This document shows, piece after piece, positions 17,480-25,290 of a DNA stretch of 64,000 nt; within the stretch, counting starts at the first letter, position 1; every line of letters begins with the position of its first letter. This DNA comes from Clostridia bacterium (GTDB lineage: Bacteria > Bacillota > Clostridia > TANB77 > CAG-508). The DNA lies in assembly GCA_900770415.1 (NCBI GenBank), contig CAAGKN010000007.1:1-64000 (forward strand). The letters are read 5' to 3'. Both the position numbers and the translations under genes were made by a program. Under the pieces are notes generated by a model that did no database searches, was not told the origin of the DNA, and saw only the letters and a program-made list of their open reading frames with translations.

Positions 17480-19549
17480 ATGGACAAAAGGAATTTAAGA
17501 TACAACATACTTACAGTATTAGTCTATATAATAGGAATAATACTGATTATTCAGCTTTTTAATCTTCAAATAGTTCATGGTGAGGAGTACAGAGAAAAAT
17601 CAAGCACAAGACTTACAAGAGAAACAAAAATAGAGGCAGCAAGAGGAAACATATTAGATAGAAATGGAAACACAATAGCAGGAACAATTACACAATACAG
17701 CCTGGAAATATATAAAAGTAAAATAGATAAGCAAACATTAAATAACACGTTGCTAGAAGTTACAAAAGTGTTAGACCAACATAATGATAGTTATAAAGAT
17801 AAATTTCCAATAGATGCAGAAACATTAGCATTTACTATGGACAGTCAAGAGGAAATAAACAATTGGCTAAAATCAAATAAATTAGAAGAAAACTTAACAT
17901 CAGAGCAAGTAATAAATAAATTTAAAGAAAAATATGAGATAAAAAATGAAGACATAAAGGAAGCAAGAAAAATAATAGGATTAAGATATGGCATAGAAAA
18001 AGAAGGATATAGCAGTATGAGCGCATATGTTATATCTAACAACATATCAAAAGAAAGTGTAGCAATATTTGAAGAACAAAGTTCAAAGTTCCCAGGAATA
18101 GCAACATCTACAACTCCAAGAAGAAAATACTTAAGAGGTAATTTAGCATCACATATTTTAGGATATATTGGACCAATAAACAAAGAAGAGTTAGATGAGC
18201 ATGAAGGGTATTCAATAAATGATTATATAGGAAAAACCGGAATAGAATTTTTATTTGAAAAATACCTAAAAGGGGAAAATGGAAAAAAACAAACAGATAT
18301 GACAATAGATGGTGTTACATCGGCAGAATATATAACAAAAGAAGCTGTTGCAGGGGACGATGTAGTATTAACAATAGATGCAAATTTACAATCAGTAGCG
18401 GAATCAGCATTAAAAAATAATATAGAAAAAATAAGAACAGGTGGATTTGCAGAACAAAGAAATGTAAACAATGGCGCAGTAGTTGCATTAGACGTAAAAA
18501 CTGGAGAAGTATTAGCAATGGCAAGTTATCCAGATTTCGAGCCGGAACTATTTATAGATGGAATAAGCAATCAAAAATGGACAGAATATACACAGGAAGG
18601 AAAAAGTGCATTAATAAATAGAACAATGAGTGCTTATGCTCCAGGATCAATATTTAAAATGGCATCAGCAATAGCAGGATTAGAAACAGGTGCAGTAACA
18701 AGAACAGAAACAATTAATGATACAGGAATATATCCAAAAGGATATAAGCCTAGATGTTGGTATTATACTAGCTATGGAAGAGGACATGGACCACTAAATG
18801 TATCTGGAGCAATAAAAAATTCTTGTAATTATTATTTCTATGAACTAATAACCAGAATGGGAATAGATAACTTAGAAAAATATGCAAAATACTTTGGACT
18901 AGGCGAGAAGACAAATGTGGAATTACCAGGGGAAACCTCTGGAACTTTAGCAGGAAAAACATTATATGAAAAATTAGGGCAAACTTGGTACTATGGAAAC
19001 TCACTATCAGCAGTAATAGGACAAGCAGAAAATAATTTTACTCCGTTACAAATAGCAAGGTATATAGCAATGCTTACAAACGGGGGAAAAAGAATAGATG
19101 TAACATTAATAAAAGATATAATAAATGCAGAAGGGCAATCAGTTCCAAGAGATGAAATAAACTCATATGTAGCAGAAAAACTTGGTATAAAGAAAACAGA
19201 ACAAGAAGATTTAAACATTAATCAAGATAATTTAAATGCAGTATTAGAAGGTATGAAATCAGTTACAACAGAAACCGGAGGAACAGCATACTCAGTATTT
19301 AAGAATTTCCCAATAGAAGTAGGAGGAAAAACAGGATCAGCAGAAGCGGGAGATAATGTAAATGCATGGTTTGTTGGATTTGCACCATATGAAGCACCAG
19401 AGATAGCAGTAGTTGTATTAGTAGAAAATGGTTCGCATGGATACTATGCAGCAGAAGTAGCAAAAGAAATTATAGAAGCACAATTTAAATTAAAAGAAAA
19501 CGTAGCAGAAAACAATACAGCATTGCCATACACAGAACAACAAAACTAA
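17480..19549 (+). CDS. mrdA: Penicillin-binding protein 2 (elongation transpeptidase)
   Basis: A 689-residue class B PBP that cross-links peptidoglycan during side-wall growth. It has one N-terminal anchor (residues 9-28), the dimerisation domain with ARGNILDRNGNTIAG, and the transpeptidase domain with the three active-site motifs: SXXK in PGSIFKMA, SXN in NSCNYYF and KTG in GGKTGSAEAG. It follows mreD by 21 bases, with AGAGGAGG before the ATG. Confidence 0.95.
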   Translation: MDKRNLRYNILTVLVYIIGIILIIQLFNLQIVHGEEYREKSSTRLTRETKIEAARGNILDRNGNTIAGTITQYSLEIYKSKIDKQTLNNTLLEVTKVLDQHNDSYKDKFPIDAETLAFTMDSQEEINNWLKSNKLEENLTSEQVINKFKEKYEIKNEDIKEARKIIGLRYGIEKEGYSSMSAYVISNNISKESVAIFEEQSSKFPGIATSTTPRRKYLRGNLASHILGYIGPINKEELDEHEGYSINDYIGKTGIEFLFEKYLKGENGKKQTDMTIDGVTSAEYITKEAVAGDDVVLTIDANLQSVAESALKNNIEKIRTGGFAEQRNVNNGAVVALDVKTGEVLAMASYPDFEPELFIDGISNQKWTEYTQEGKSALINRTMSAYAPGSIFKMASAIAGLETGAVTRTETINDTGIYPKGYKPRCWYYTSYGRGHGPLNVSGAIKNSCNYYFYELITRMGIDNLEKYAKYFGLGEKTNVELPGETSGTLAGKTLYEKLGQTWYYGNSLSAVIGQAENNFTPLQIARYIAMLTNGGKRIDVTLIKDIINAEGQSVPRDEINSYVAEKLGIKKTEQEDLNINQDNLNAVLEGMKSVTTETGGTAYSVFKNFPIEVGGKTGSAEAGDNVNAWFVGFAPYEAPEIAVVVLVENGSHGYYAAEVAKEIIEAQFKLKENVAENNTALPYTEQQN

Positions 19550-19566
19550 TAAAGGAGCGGATAAAT

Positions 19567-20181
19567 ATGAGAAATCCAGTAGGAATAAGCATGAAAAAAG
19601 ACGAAATAATGATAAGAATAAGCGAGGGAGCAACACAAAAAGAAACAGTAGAATGTTTGAACAAAAAAATACCAGCATTAAAAAAATTATACAAAAGTGA
19701 AAAAACGCCAATATGTGTAGTAGGAAAAGTTTTAAAAAACAAAGAAATAGAAGAAATAAGAAAAATAATAAATAAAGACATCGATGTAGAAGTAACTTTT
19801 GATAGCCCAAAAGTATTGGGATTGCACGGAATAAAAAGAGTTTTCGAAAAAGAAATAGAAAATTCAGAGACAAAATTTTATAAAGGAAATATGAGGTCTG
19901 GACAAAAAATAGAATTCGAAGGAAGCTTAGTGATACTAGGAGATGTAAATGGTGGAGCAGAAGTAATAGCAGGAGAAAATATAGTAGTTTTAGGACACTT
20001 GAGAGGACTTGCACATGCCGGAGCAAAAGGAAACAAAAAAGCAATAATAGCAGCACAAGAAATAGATTGTCCACAAATAAGAATCTCTAATATAGTAAGA
20101 GAAATAGAAAGAGAAGAAGTAGAAACAGAACAAGAATGTAAATATGCATACATAGAAAACGATAAAATCATAATGGAATAA
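19567..20181 (+). CDS. minC: Septum site-determining protein MinC
   Basis: MinC (204 residues) inhibits FtsZ assembly away from mid-cell. The C-terminal right-handed beta-helix domain is clear: GQKIEFEGSLVILGDVNGGA, IVVLGHLRGLAHAG and AAQEIDCPQIRIS. It starts 17 bases after mrdA. minD and minE are not next to it; the strand switches downstream. Confidence 0.93.
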   Translation: MRNPVGISMKKDEIMIRISEGATQKETVECLNKKIPALKKLYKSEKTPICVVGKVLKNKEIEEIRKIINKDIDVEVTFDSPKVLGLHGIKRVFEKEIENSETKFYKGNMRSGQKIEFEGSLVILGDVNGGAEVIAGENIVVLGHLRGLAHAGAKGNKKAIIAAQEIDCPQIRISNIVREIEREEVETEQECKYAYIENDKIIME

Positions 20182-20199
20182 TAATAAAGGATTCAACTT

Positions 20200-20230
20200 G
20201 GTGAAAAAGGGGTCAGACCCCTTTTTCACC
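20200..20230. repeat. 31-bp near-perfect palindrome after minC
   Basis: Ggtgaaaaaggggtc and gacccctttttcacc are exactly complementary around a single base. It could act as a bidirectional terminator between minC and the convergent small genes. It belongs to the same GGGTC/GTCCC style as the palindromes at 21078 and 55709. Confidence 0.75.
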
Positions 20231-20238
20231 ATTTATAT

Positions 20239-20424
20239 TTATGAAAGCAACAATAAAATTAGCACAATAAATAAAAGCTGATCTTGAACGCCTTCATTAT
20301 AAAGAAAAATCAGCAAACATATTAAAAGAATGTCATCATAATGCAAATCAATTCCAAAAAAAGAAAAACAAAAATTACTATCGTCATTTCCAACAGGTAA
20401 AGCATTGTAAAAAGAATTCATCAT
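20239..20424 (-). CDS. Small hydrophobic protein, conserved type in Clostridia
   Basis: A 61-residue protein ending in a strongly hydrophobic stretch (HYDDILLICLLIFLYNEGV then LLFIVLILLLLS). I recognise the acidic-hydrophobic DDILLICLLIFLL style from small clostridial proteins, but know no function. Its ATG overlaps the previous stop by four bases (ATGA), so it is the last gene of a three-gene minus-strand operon. Confidence 0.7.
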   Translation of the reverse strand: MMNSFYNALPVGNDDSNFCFSFFGIDLHYDDILLICLLIFLYNEGVQDQLLFIVLILLLLS

Positions 20425-20816
20425 TTCTTTTTATCACCACCCATAAAAGGGAAAACCTCCATAACCTTACTCATATTCATAAGTTGAATATACTGGTCGA
20501 CCTTGGACTTACGGCTCTCTTTTAAATAAGGTTTTAAACATTGCAAAAGGTTAGCACGAGGGTCGTCTTTTGCATTCATTTTATCCATAATGGTTTTCAT
20601 TCTCATAATAGTTTCAATATCAATACCACTTGTATTATTCTCACTACTTTGACTATCATTTGAATTAGAAGAATCAGATGAAGAATTTGCATTATTTGAG
20701 ACATTGGAATTATTAAGCATGTTAAATAAATTGTTTACCATATCAGGTGAAACATTATTTTGACCAGCAATATTATTCAATTTTTCAAAAACATCTGACA
20801 TATCTTCACTATTCAA
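20421..20816 (-). CDS. Low-complexity hypothetical protein, middle gene of small operon
   Basis: About 131 residues: an N-terminal helix, a Ser/Asn-rich spacer (about residues 30-60) and a helical C-terminal part (MRMKTIMDKMNAKDDPRANL ... LKESRKSKVDQYIQLMNMSK). The TTG at 20816 is preferred because AAGGTGG at 20827-20833 is correctly spaced for it. A TTG at 20825 is the alternative. The function is unknown. The shape suggests a small helical adaptor. Confidence 0.7.
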   Translation of the reverse strand: MNSEDMSDVFEKLNNIAGQNNVSPDMVNNLFNMLNNSNVSNNANSSSDSSNSNDSQSSENNTSGIDIETIMRMKTIMDKMNAKDDPRANLLQCLKPYLKESRKSKVDQYIQLMNMSKVMEVFPFMGGDKKK

Positions 20817-20849
20817 AATTACCAAACCACCTTATTATTTTTAACTAAT

Positions 20850-21008
20850 TTATTTAGAATTATTTTGTAAGTCTCTTAAAATTTCTTCTTTGCTTTTAGT
20901 TTGAAGAATTTTGTTAGCTTTTGCAATTCCAGCTTCAAGGTCTTTTTTATCCATTTTAGAAAGCATATTCATCATTTGAGAAATATCAAAATTATTATTG
21001 TTATTCAA
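20850..21008 (-). CDS. Small helical protein, 52 residues
   Basis: An overlooked small gene with a TTG start at 21008 after AGGAGTGAT. The product begins MNNNNNFDISQMMNMLSKMD and continues as amphipathic helices ending DLQNNSK. It is the first gene of the three-gene minus-strand operon 21008-20239. It resembles the C-terminal helices of its neighbour in style, and the pair may interact (inference). Function unknown. Confidence 0.75.
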   Translation of the reverse strand: MNNNNNFDISQMMNMLSKMDKKDLEAGIAKANKILQTKSKEEILRDLQNNSK

Positions 21009-21077
21009 TAAAATCACTCCTAATTAAATATATGTATTAACAATATAGTATATTCAATCAATAAAAAAATGTGCAAA

Positions 21078-21139
21078 AAACGAATAGGGACAGACCCTTT
21101 TGTTTAAATTAAAACAAAAGGGTCTGTCCTTATTCGTTT
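21078..21139. repeat. Long palindrome with 28-bp arms downstream of purA
   Basis: Arms 21078-21105 and 21112-21139, each containing gggacagaccc or its complement, with one mismatch and a 6-base loop. It could end purA transcription on the minus strand, but is longer than a typical terminator and is probably a mobile palindromic repeat. Confidence 0.75.
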
Positions 21140-21158
21140 GGGTTTGTCCTGTTTTTGA

Positions 21159-22433
21159 CTATCTTACAATCATATCTTCTCTTCCTGCACCAGTTCCTAT
21201 AAACTTAACAGGAACACCAGTAAATTCTTCTATTCTTCTTAAATATTTTTTAGCATTATCTGGAAGTTCTTCGAATGATTTACAATTACTAATATCACCA
21301 AAGTTTCCATCAAAATCTTCATATACAGCATAAGAATTATTTAAGAAATCAACATTTGTTGAGAAATCAGTTGTTTCTTTTCCATTGCAATTATATGCAA
21401 CACATAATTTTATATTATCTAACTTACCAATAGTATCAACATGATTTACAGCAAGTCCAGTAATACCATTTAATCTAACAGCATACTTTAATGCAACTAA
21501 ATCAAGCCATCCACATCTTCTAGGCCTTTTAGTTGTAGTTCCATACTCATGTCCAAGTTCTCTTATTGTATCACCAATTTCATTATTTTGTTCAGTAACA
21601 TAAGGACCAGCACCTACTCTTGAAGAATAAGCTTTAAGTACGCCATAAACCTCTCCAATGTCTCTTGCTCCAACACCACTACCTGTACAAACACCACCAA
21701 TAGAAGGATTAGAAGAAGTAACAAATGGATAACTTCCAAAATCAATATCAAGTAAAGTTGCTTGAGCTCCTTCACAAATAACCTTTTTACCTTCATCTAA
21801 TGCATTATGGATTAAAGTAACAGTATCTGTAATATATGGTTTTAAAATTTTAGCATATTCTTTGTAATCTGCAAGAGTTTTTTCTAAATCTACAGTTTCA
21901 TGCCCATACATTTCGAAAATTTTATTTTTATTATTAATATTAATAGTTAAAAGTTCTTCGAAACGATCAGAAATTAAATCTTCTGCACGAATTCCACATC
22001 TTTCATATTTATCACAATAAGCAGGACCAATACCTCTTGCTGTTGTTCCGATTTTGTTGCTTCCTCTATTTTCTTCTAGCAACTTATCCATTTCAACATG
22101 GTAAGGAAGAATAATATGAGCTTTATCACTAATACGTAAATTGTCAGCAGAATAACCATGCTCTTTTAAATTTTCCATTTCTTCAATTAAAACCTTTGGA
22201 TCAACAACAACGCCATTACCAATAACAGCAATAGTACCTTTGTTTAAAATTCCAGAAGGAATTAAATGAAAAGCAAATTTTATTCCATCAACCTCAATAG
22301 TATGTCCAGCATTATTTCCACCAGAACATCTAACAGCTATATCTGCATTACTTCCTAGGTAATCGATAATTTTTCCTTTACCTTCATCACCATAAAAAGT
22401 TCCTAAAACTACATCAACTTTTGATCTTGACAT
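21159..22433 (-). CDS. purA: Adenylosuccinate synthetase
   Basis: PurA (424 residues) converts IMP plus aspartate to adenylosuccinate using GTP. The P-loop-like GTFYGDEGKGKIIDYL, the IMP-site GNNAGHT, TTARGIGPAYCDKYER and TTKRPRRCGWLD are present. The ATG at 22433 is chosen over the GTG at 22442, which lies within the ribosome binding site. Other purine genes (purM, purL) are elsewhere in the window. Confidence 0.95.
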   Translation of the reverse strand: MSRSKVDVVLGTFYGDEGKGKIIDYLGSNADIAVRCSGGNNAGHTIEVDGIKFAFHLIPSGILNKGTIAVIGNGVVVDPKVLIEEMENLKEHGYSADNLRISDKAHIILPYHVEMDKLLEENRGSNKIGTTARGIGPAYCDKYERCGIRAEDLISDRFEELLTININNKNKIFEMYGHETVDLEKTLADYKEYAKILKPYITDTVTLIHNALDEGKKVICEGAQATLLDIDFGSYPFVTSSNPSIGGVCTGSGVGARDIGEVYGVLKAYSSRVGAGPYVTEQNNEIGDTIRELGHEYGTTTKRPRRCGWLDLVALKYAVRLNGITGLAVNHVDTIGKLDNIKLCVAYNCNGKETTDFSTNVDFLNNSYAVYEDFDGNFGDISNCKSFEELPDNAKKYLRRIEEFTGVPVKFIGTGAGREDMIVR

Positions 22434-22512
22434 AATAATCACATCCTAAAATAAAATATGTTCCATCTTGCTAGAAAGAACATAAACATTATCGTACAAA
22501 TGTGCAAAAAAG

Positions 22513-22917
22513 TCAAGATGTGGTAGTTAATCTAAAATTATTTGGTAATAAATCAGAAATAGAATATTCAGTAATTTTATCGCCCTCAGAAAGAGCATAA
22601 ATTTTAAAATCTTTATTAACAAATTCACACATAAATTGTCTACAATACCCACAAGGTAAACAGTTATCTAAAGAATCAAGAGTATTTCCACCACAAACTA
22701 CAATATATTCAAAATCTCTTTCACCTTCCGAAATAGCCTTTGTAAAAGCTACTCTTTCGGCGCATATTGATTGTATTCCGTCATTTTCAATATTGCATCC
22801 AGAATAAATTTTTCCAGATTTGCACATTAAAGCGCATCCAACATAATATTTACCATAAGGAGAATAAGAATTTTTTCGAACTGCTTTTGCAATTTGAATA
22901 GCGTTAGTTAAGTCCAT
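22513..22917 (-). CDS. cdd: Cytidine deaminase
   Basis: A 134-residue deaminase that converts cytidine and deoxycytidine to uridine forms for salvage. The zinc and catalytic residues are seen in SICAERVAF (Cys-Ala-Glu) and PCGYCRQFMCEF (PCxxC). GCNIEND binds the nucleoside. It lies 70 bases upstream of purA on the same strand. Confidence 0.93.
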   Translation of the reverse strand: MDLTNAIQIAKAVRKNSYSPYGKYYVGCALMCKSGKIYSGCNIENDGIQSICAERVAFTKAISEGERDFEYIVVCGGNTLDSLDNCLPCGYCRQFMCEFVNKDFKIYALSEGDKITEYSISDLLPNNFRLTTTS

Positions 22918-22986
22918 AAAATACCTTCTTTCAAAATTAATATATTACAGTTATTCTATATTATGAGAAAATAAAAGTCAAACAAA

Positions 22987-23033
22987 TTGTAATTTGTGCC
23001 AATGGGGACGGGGAATTTTGGCACAAATTACAA
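22987..23033. repeat. Palindromic repeat copy A (identical core to 27615-27647)
   Basis: Arms ttgtaatttgtgcca (22987-23001) and tggcacaaattacaa (23019-23033). The 33 bases 22995-23027 are identical to 27615-27647. The rest of the 22918-23122 gap holds nothing else I can identify. Confidence 0.8.
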
Positions 23034-23122
23034 AAATAATAGTAGTCAACAATAATACGAATATGCTATCGTACCCCTATCCTATTATAAATAAATTAAT
23101 TGTAAAAAAATGTAAAACCATA

Positions 23123-23151
23123 TTGACTTTTTGAAAAACATTCAATATAAT
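23123..23151 (+). promoter_or_regulatory. Promoter for the type I toxin mRNA
   Basis: TTGACT (23123-23128), 17 bp, TATAAT (23146-23151). The transcript should begin near 23158, about 65 bases before the toxin ATG. Confidence 0.85.
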
Positions 23152-23222
23152 TTGCTACAAGAAGATAAGCGAAGCAGATGGTGGCGTGTCATTATCCTAC
23201 ATAGATGGGAGGTGATGCGTGT

Positions 23223-23375
23223 ATGTTATTAGAGCAAGTATATTTGTTTTTTATATACATATTGATTTTTGAACTTGTCATAGTAACTGTTGTCGCAGTT
23301 GCCTTATTTGTAGCACTTGTTGTTATTGTAAGAAAAATAGACAAACAAAAAAATACATCTCTGCTTGACCGTTAG
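23223..23375 (+). CDS. Small membrane peptide, probable type I toxin
   Basis: A 50-residue peptide starting at the ATG at 23223, with GGGAGGTGAT at 23207-23216. Residues 6-36 are almost entirely hydrophobic (ELVIVTVVAVALFVALVVIV), then a basic, polar tail (RKIDKQKNTSLLDR). This is the usual form of Fst/TxpA/holin-like type I toxins, which damage the membrane. The stop lies inside a bidirectional terminator, and a consensus promoter on the other strand produces an RNA converging on it. Confidence 0.8.
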   Translation: MLLEQVYLFFIYILIFELVIVTVVAVALFVALVVIVRKIDKQKNTSLLDR

Positions 23376-23431
23376 AGATGTATTTTTATATTTACTTTCG
23401 GCACGCCACTATTTGTGGTCGTTTATCTTCT
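23345..23431 (-). ncRNA. Antisense RNA, probable type I antitoxin
   Basis: Predicted from a minus-strand promoter at 23438-23466 and the shared terminator, giving an RNA of about 85 nucleotides starting near 23431. It is complementary to the 3' end of the toxin mRNA over the terminator region. The layout is that of Fst- or TxpA-type type I systems. Confidence 0.7.
23351..23385. terminator. Bidirectional terminator shared by toxin mRNA and antisense RNA
   Basis: Arms aaatacatctct (23351-23362) and agagatgtattt (23374-23385). T runs follow on both strands (minus-strand TTTTTTT just past 23351). Confidence 0.85.
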
Positions 23432-23437
23432 AAAATT

Positions 23438-23466
23438 ATTATAGTATTTTTATTAATATTTGTCAA
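23438..23466 (-). promoter_or_regulatory. Consensus promoter for antisense RNA
   Basis: On the minus strand TTGACA (23461-23466), 17 bp, TATAAT (23438-23443): both boxes are perfect. Confidence 0.9.
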
Positions 23467-23607
23467 ACGTTTTTATAAAATTGACACTATCCGCCAAAGT
23501 GATTTTATTGCATAAAAAAAGCTGTTATGTTATAATAACCTTGAAAAAAGTTTATTTTTAAAACTTATTAATTCGAAAAAATTATAGTAACATTGGAGGT
23601 AATATTT

Positions 23608-24291
23608 ATGGATATAATGGTACAGGGCGAGGGTAGAAAATTTTACAAACCAGATGAGGTTTTATTATTAATTAACTTTTTTGTAAATGATACAAGTTAT
23701 GAAAAAGTTTTAGAAAAAGGAACTAAAAGTGTAGAACTATTTATTGAGGAAATATTAAAAAAATTAAATATAGATAAAGAGAAATTAAAAACAAGAAATT
23801 TTAGAATTTCACAAAATACACACTACGATTATCAAACAAAGAAACAAATTGATTGTGGTTATGATTATAGCCAGAGTGCAACTTTGAAAATGGACTATAA
23901 TATGGAAAAAATAGCTGAATATATTGACGAAGTAGCAAAATTAGATAATCCTCCTAAATACAATATGACTTTTTCTATTAAAGAACAAGAAAAGGCAAAG
24001 AAAGAAGTTATGGGAGAAGCTTATAATAAAGCAAAAGAAAAAGCAGAGATTATAGCAAAATCTGCTGGTAAAATATTAAAAGATTGTGTAAAAGTTGATT
24101 TTAGACCATTTGAAGAAAAAATATATTCTAATAGTAGATTAGCAGACGCTGACTTATTTGAAGCTAAAAGAACAATAGGAGCTATACCAATGAAACAAAG
24201 ACAAGCGACAACAGATATTATACAAAATACATTTACACCAGAAGATATTGAAATAAGAGAAACATTATATTGCTTATGGATTGCAGAGTAG
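23608..24291 (+). CDS. SIMPL-domain protein (DUF541)
   Basis: A 227-residue SIMPL-family protein. MDIMVQGEGRKFYKPDEVLL at the start, KEQEKAKKEVMGEAYNKAKEKAEIIAKSAG in the middle and a C-terminal FTPEDIEIRETLYCLWIAE fit the family, whose members form oligomeric rings. No signal peptide is seen, so this copy is likely cytoplasmic. The ATG at 23608 follows GGAGGT at 23595-23600. It begins a run of four accessory genes. Confidence 0.82.
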   Translation: MDIMVQGEGRKFYKPDEVLLLINFFVNDTSYEKVLEKGTKSVELFIEEILKKLNIDKEKLKTRNFRISQNTHYDYQTKKQIDCGYDYSQSATLKMDYNMEKIAEYIDEVAKLDNPPKYNMTFSIKEQEKAKKEVMGEAYNKAKEKAEIIAKSAGKILKDCVKVDFRPFEEKIYSNSRLADADLFEAKRTIGAIPMKQRQATTDIIQNTFTPEDIEIRETLYCLWIAE

Positions 24292-24324
24292 ATAAAAAGT
24301 ATAAAAATTTTTGGGGGGAATAAC

Positions 24325-25275
24325 GTGAATAATAATAAAGTAGTAAATAAACAAATATCTTTAAGAACAATATTGGATATTGCAAATTATTTTGAAGATT
24401 ATAAAGAACGATATGAAGAAATATATAGAAAAGAAAATGAAAGAAATAAGAATAAATCATATGGTGAAAAAAATTATGAATATGAAAATGGAAATATAGA
24501 AGTAAGATATACAATAGATTTTCACAATGGACAAAATCTTACAGAATCTAATTATAATTGGTTTGTATCAAATACTAATAATCCAAAAGCTATAAAAAAC
24601 ATTGAAATATCATTATCTAATACATATTATACAAAATCAAATGAAAGTGATACTAATAATACATATAATAAAGTTTATGTTTCAGCAGAGTTTAGAGATT
24701 GTGGTATGAATTTAAAATGTTCGGATGTTATAGTAAATGTAGATGCAACTAATCAAGAAAGCGAAGCTCGTAATGTTTATTCTACAATAATGAATATTCT
24801 TGAAGATAATCCAGATAGATATGATAAAACTATAAAATTTAGAAAAATTAGAATGCAAGCATTTACTATATCAATAGGTATTATATTATCTTATATATTA
24901 TATGTAGTTTTAATGATGAATAAAGAAAAACTTACTCCAGATATAGTAGGCTATTTAGATAATAAAAATATTTTAATATTTGGTCAATGGTTTGTTGCTA
25001 TATTATTAGGAAATGTTGTATCATTTTGGTATATATTTTCAATTTATAAACCATTATTACCAGAATCAAAATATGCAGGTTATAATTCATCAACATATAA
25101 GTCTGTATATAAAGATGATATGGCAGATTATTTAGAACATTCAGAAGTACATATAGGTAAGTTTTGGGATGCAGAAAAAAGAAGAAACAAGATTGAAAAA
25201 ATATATAAAATAACAAGATTAGTTGTACTTATCCAAATAGTAATTAGTACAATATTATTTCTTATTTTAAAATAA
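24325..25275 (+). CDS. Hypothetical membrane protein
   Basis: A 316-residue protein of unknown function. Residues 1-175 are polar and probably cytoplasmic. Transmembrane helices follow at about 184-201, 225-245 and 294-314. The GTG at 24325 follows GGGGGG. It lies between the SIMPL gene and a zinc-peptidase-like gene on the same strand and probably shares their transcript. Confidence 0.75.
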   Translation: MNNNKVVNKQISLRTILDIANYFEDYKERYEEIYRKENERNKNKSYGEKNYEYENGNIEVRYTIDFHNGQNLTESNYNWFVSNTNNPKAIKNIEISLSNTYYTKSNESDTNNTYNKVYVSAEFRDCGMNLKCSDVIVNVDATNQESEARNVYSTIMNILEDNPDRYDKTIKFRKIRMQAFTISIGIILSYILYVVLMMNKEKLTPDIVGYLDNKNILIFGQWFVAILLGNVVSFWYIFSIYKPLLPESKYAGYNSSTYKSVYKDDMADYLEHSEVHIGKFWDAEKRRNKIEKIYKITRLVVLIQIVISTILFLILK

Positions 25276-25290
25276 TGAAAAGAGGAAAAG

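Larger units (their letters stand above)
23160..23431. repeat. Imperfect inverted repeats flanking the type I toxin locus
   Basis: The sequence 23160-23190 (agaagataagcg ... ggcgtgtc) is largely the reverse complement of 23401-23431 (gcacgccac ... gtttatcttct). Both transcripts therefore begin with nearly the same leader. These ends may fold within each RNA or help RNA-RNA pairing. Confidence 0.65.
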
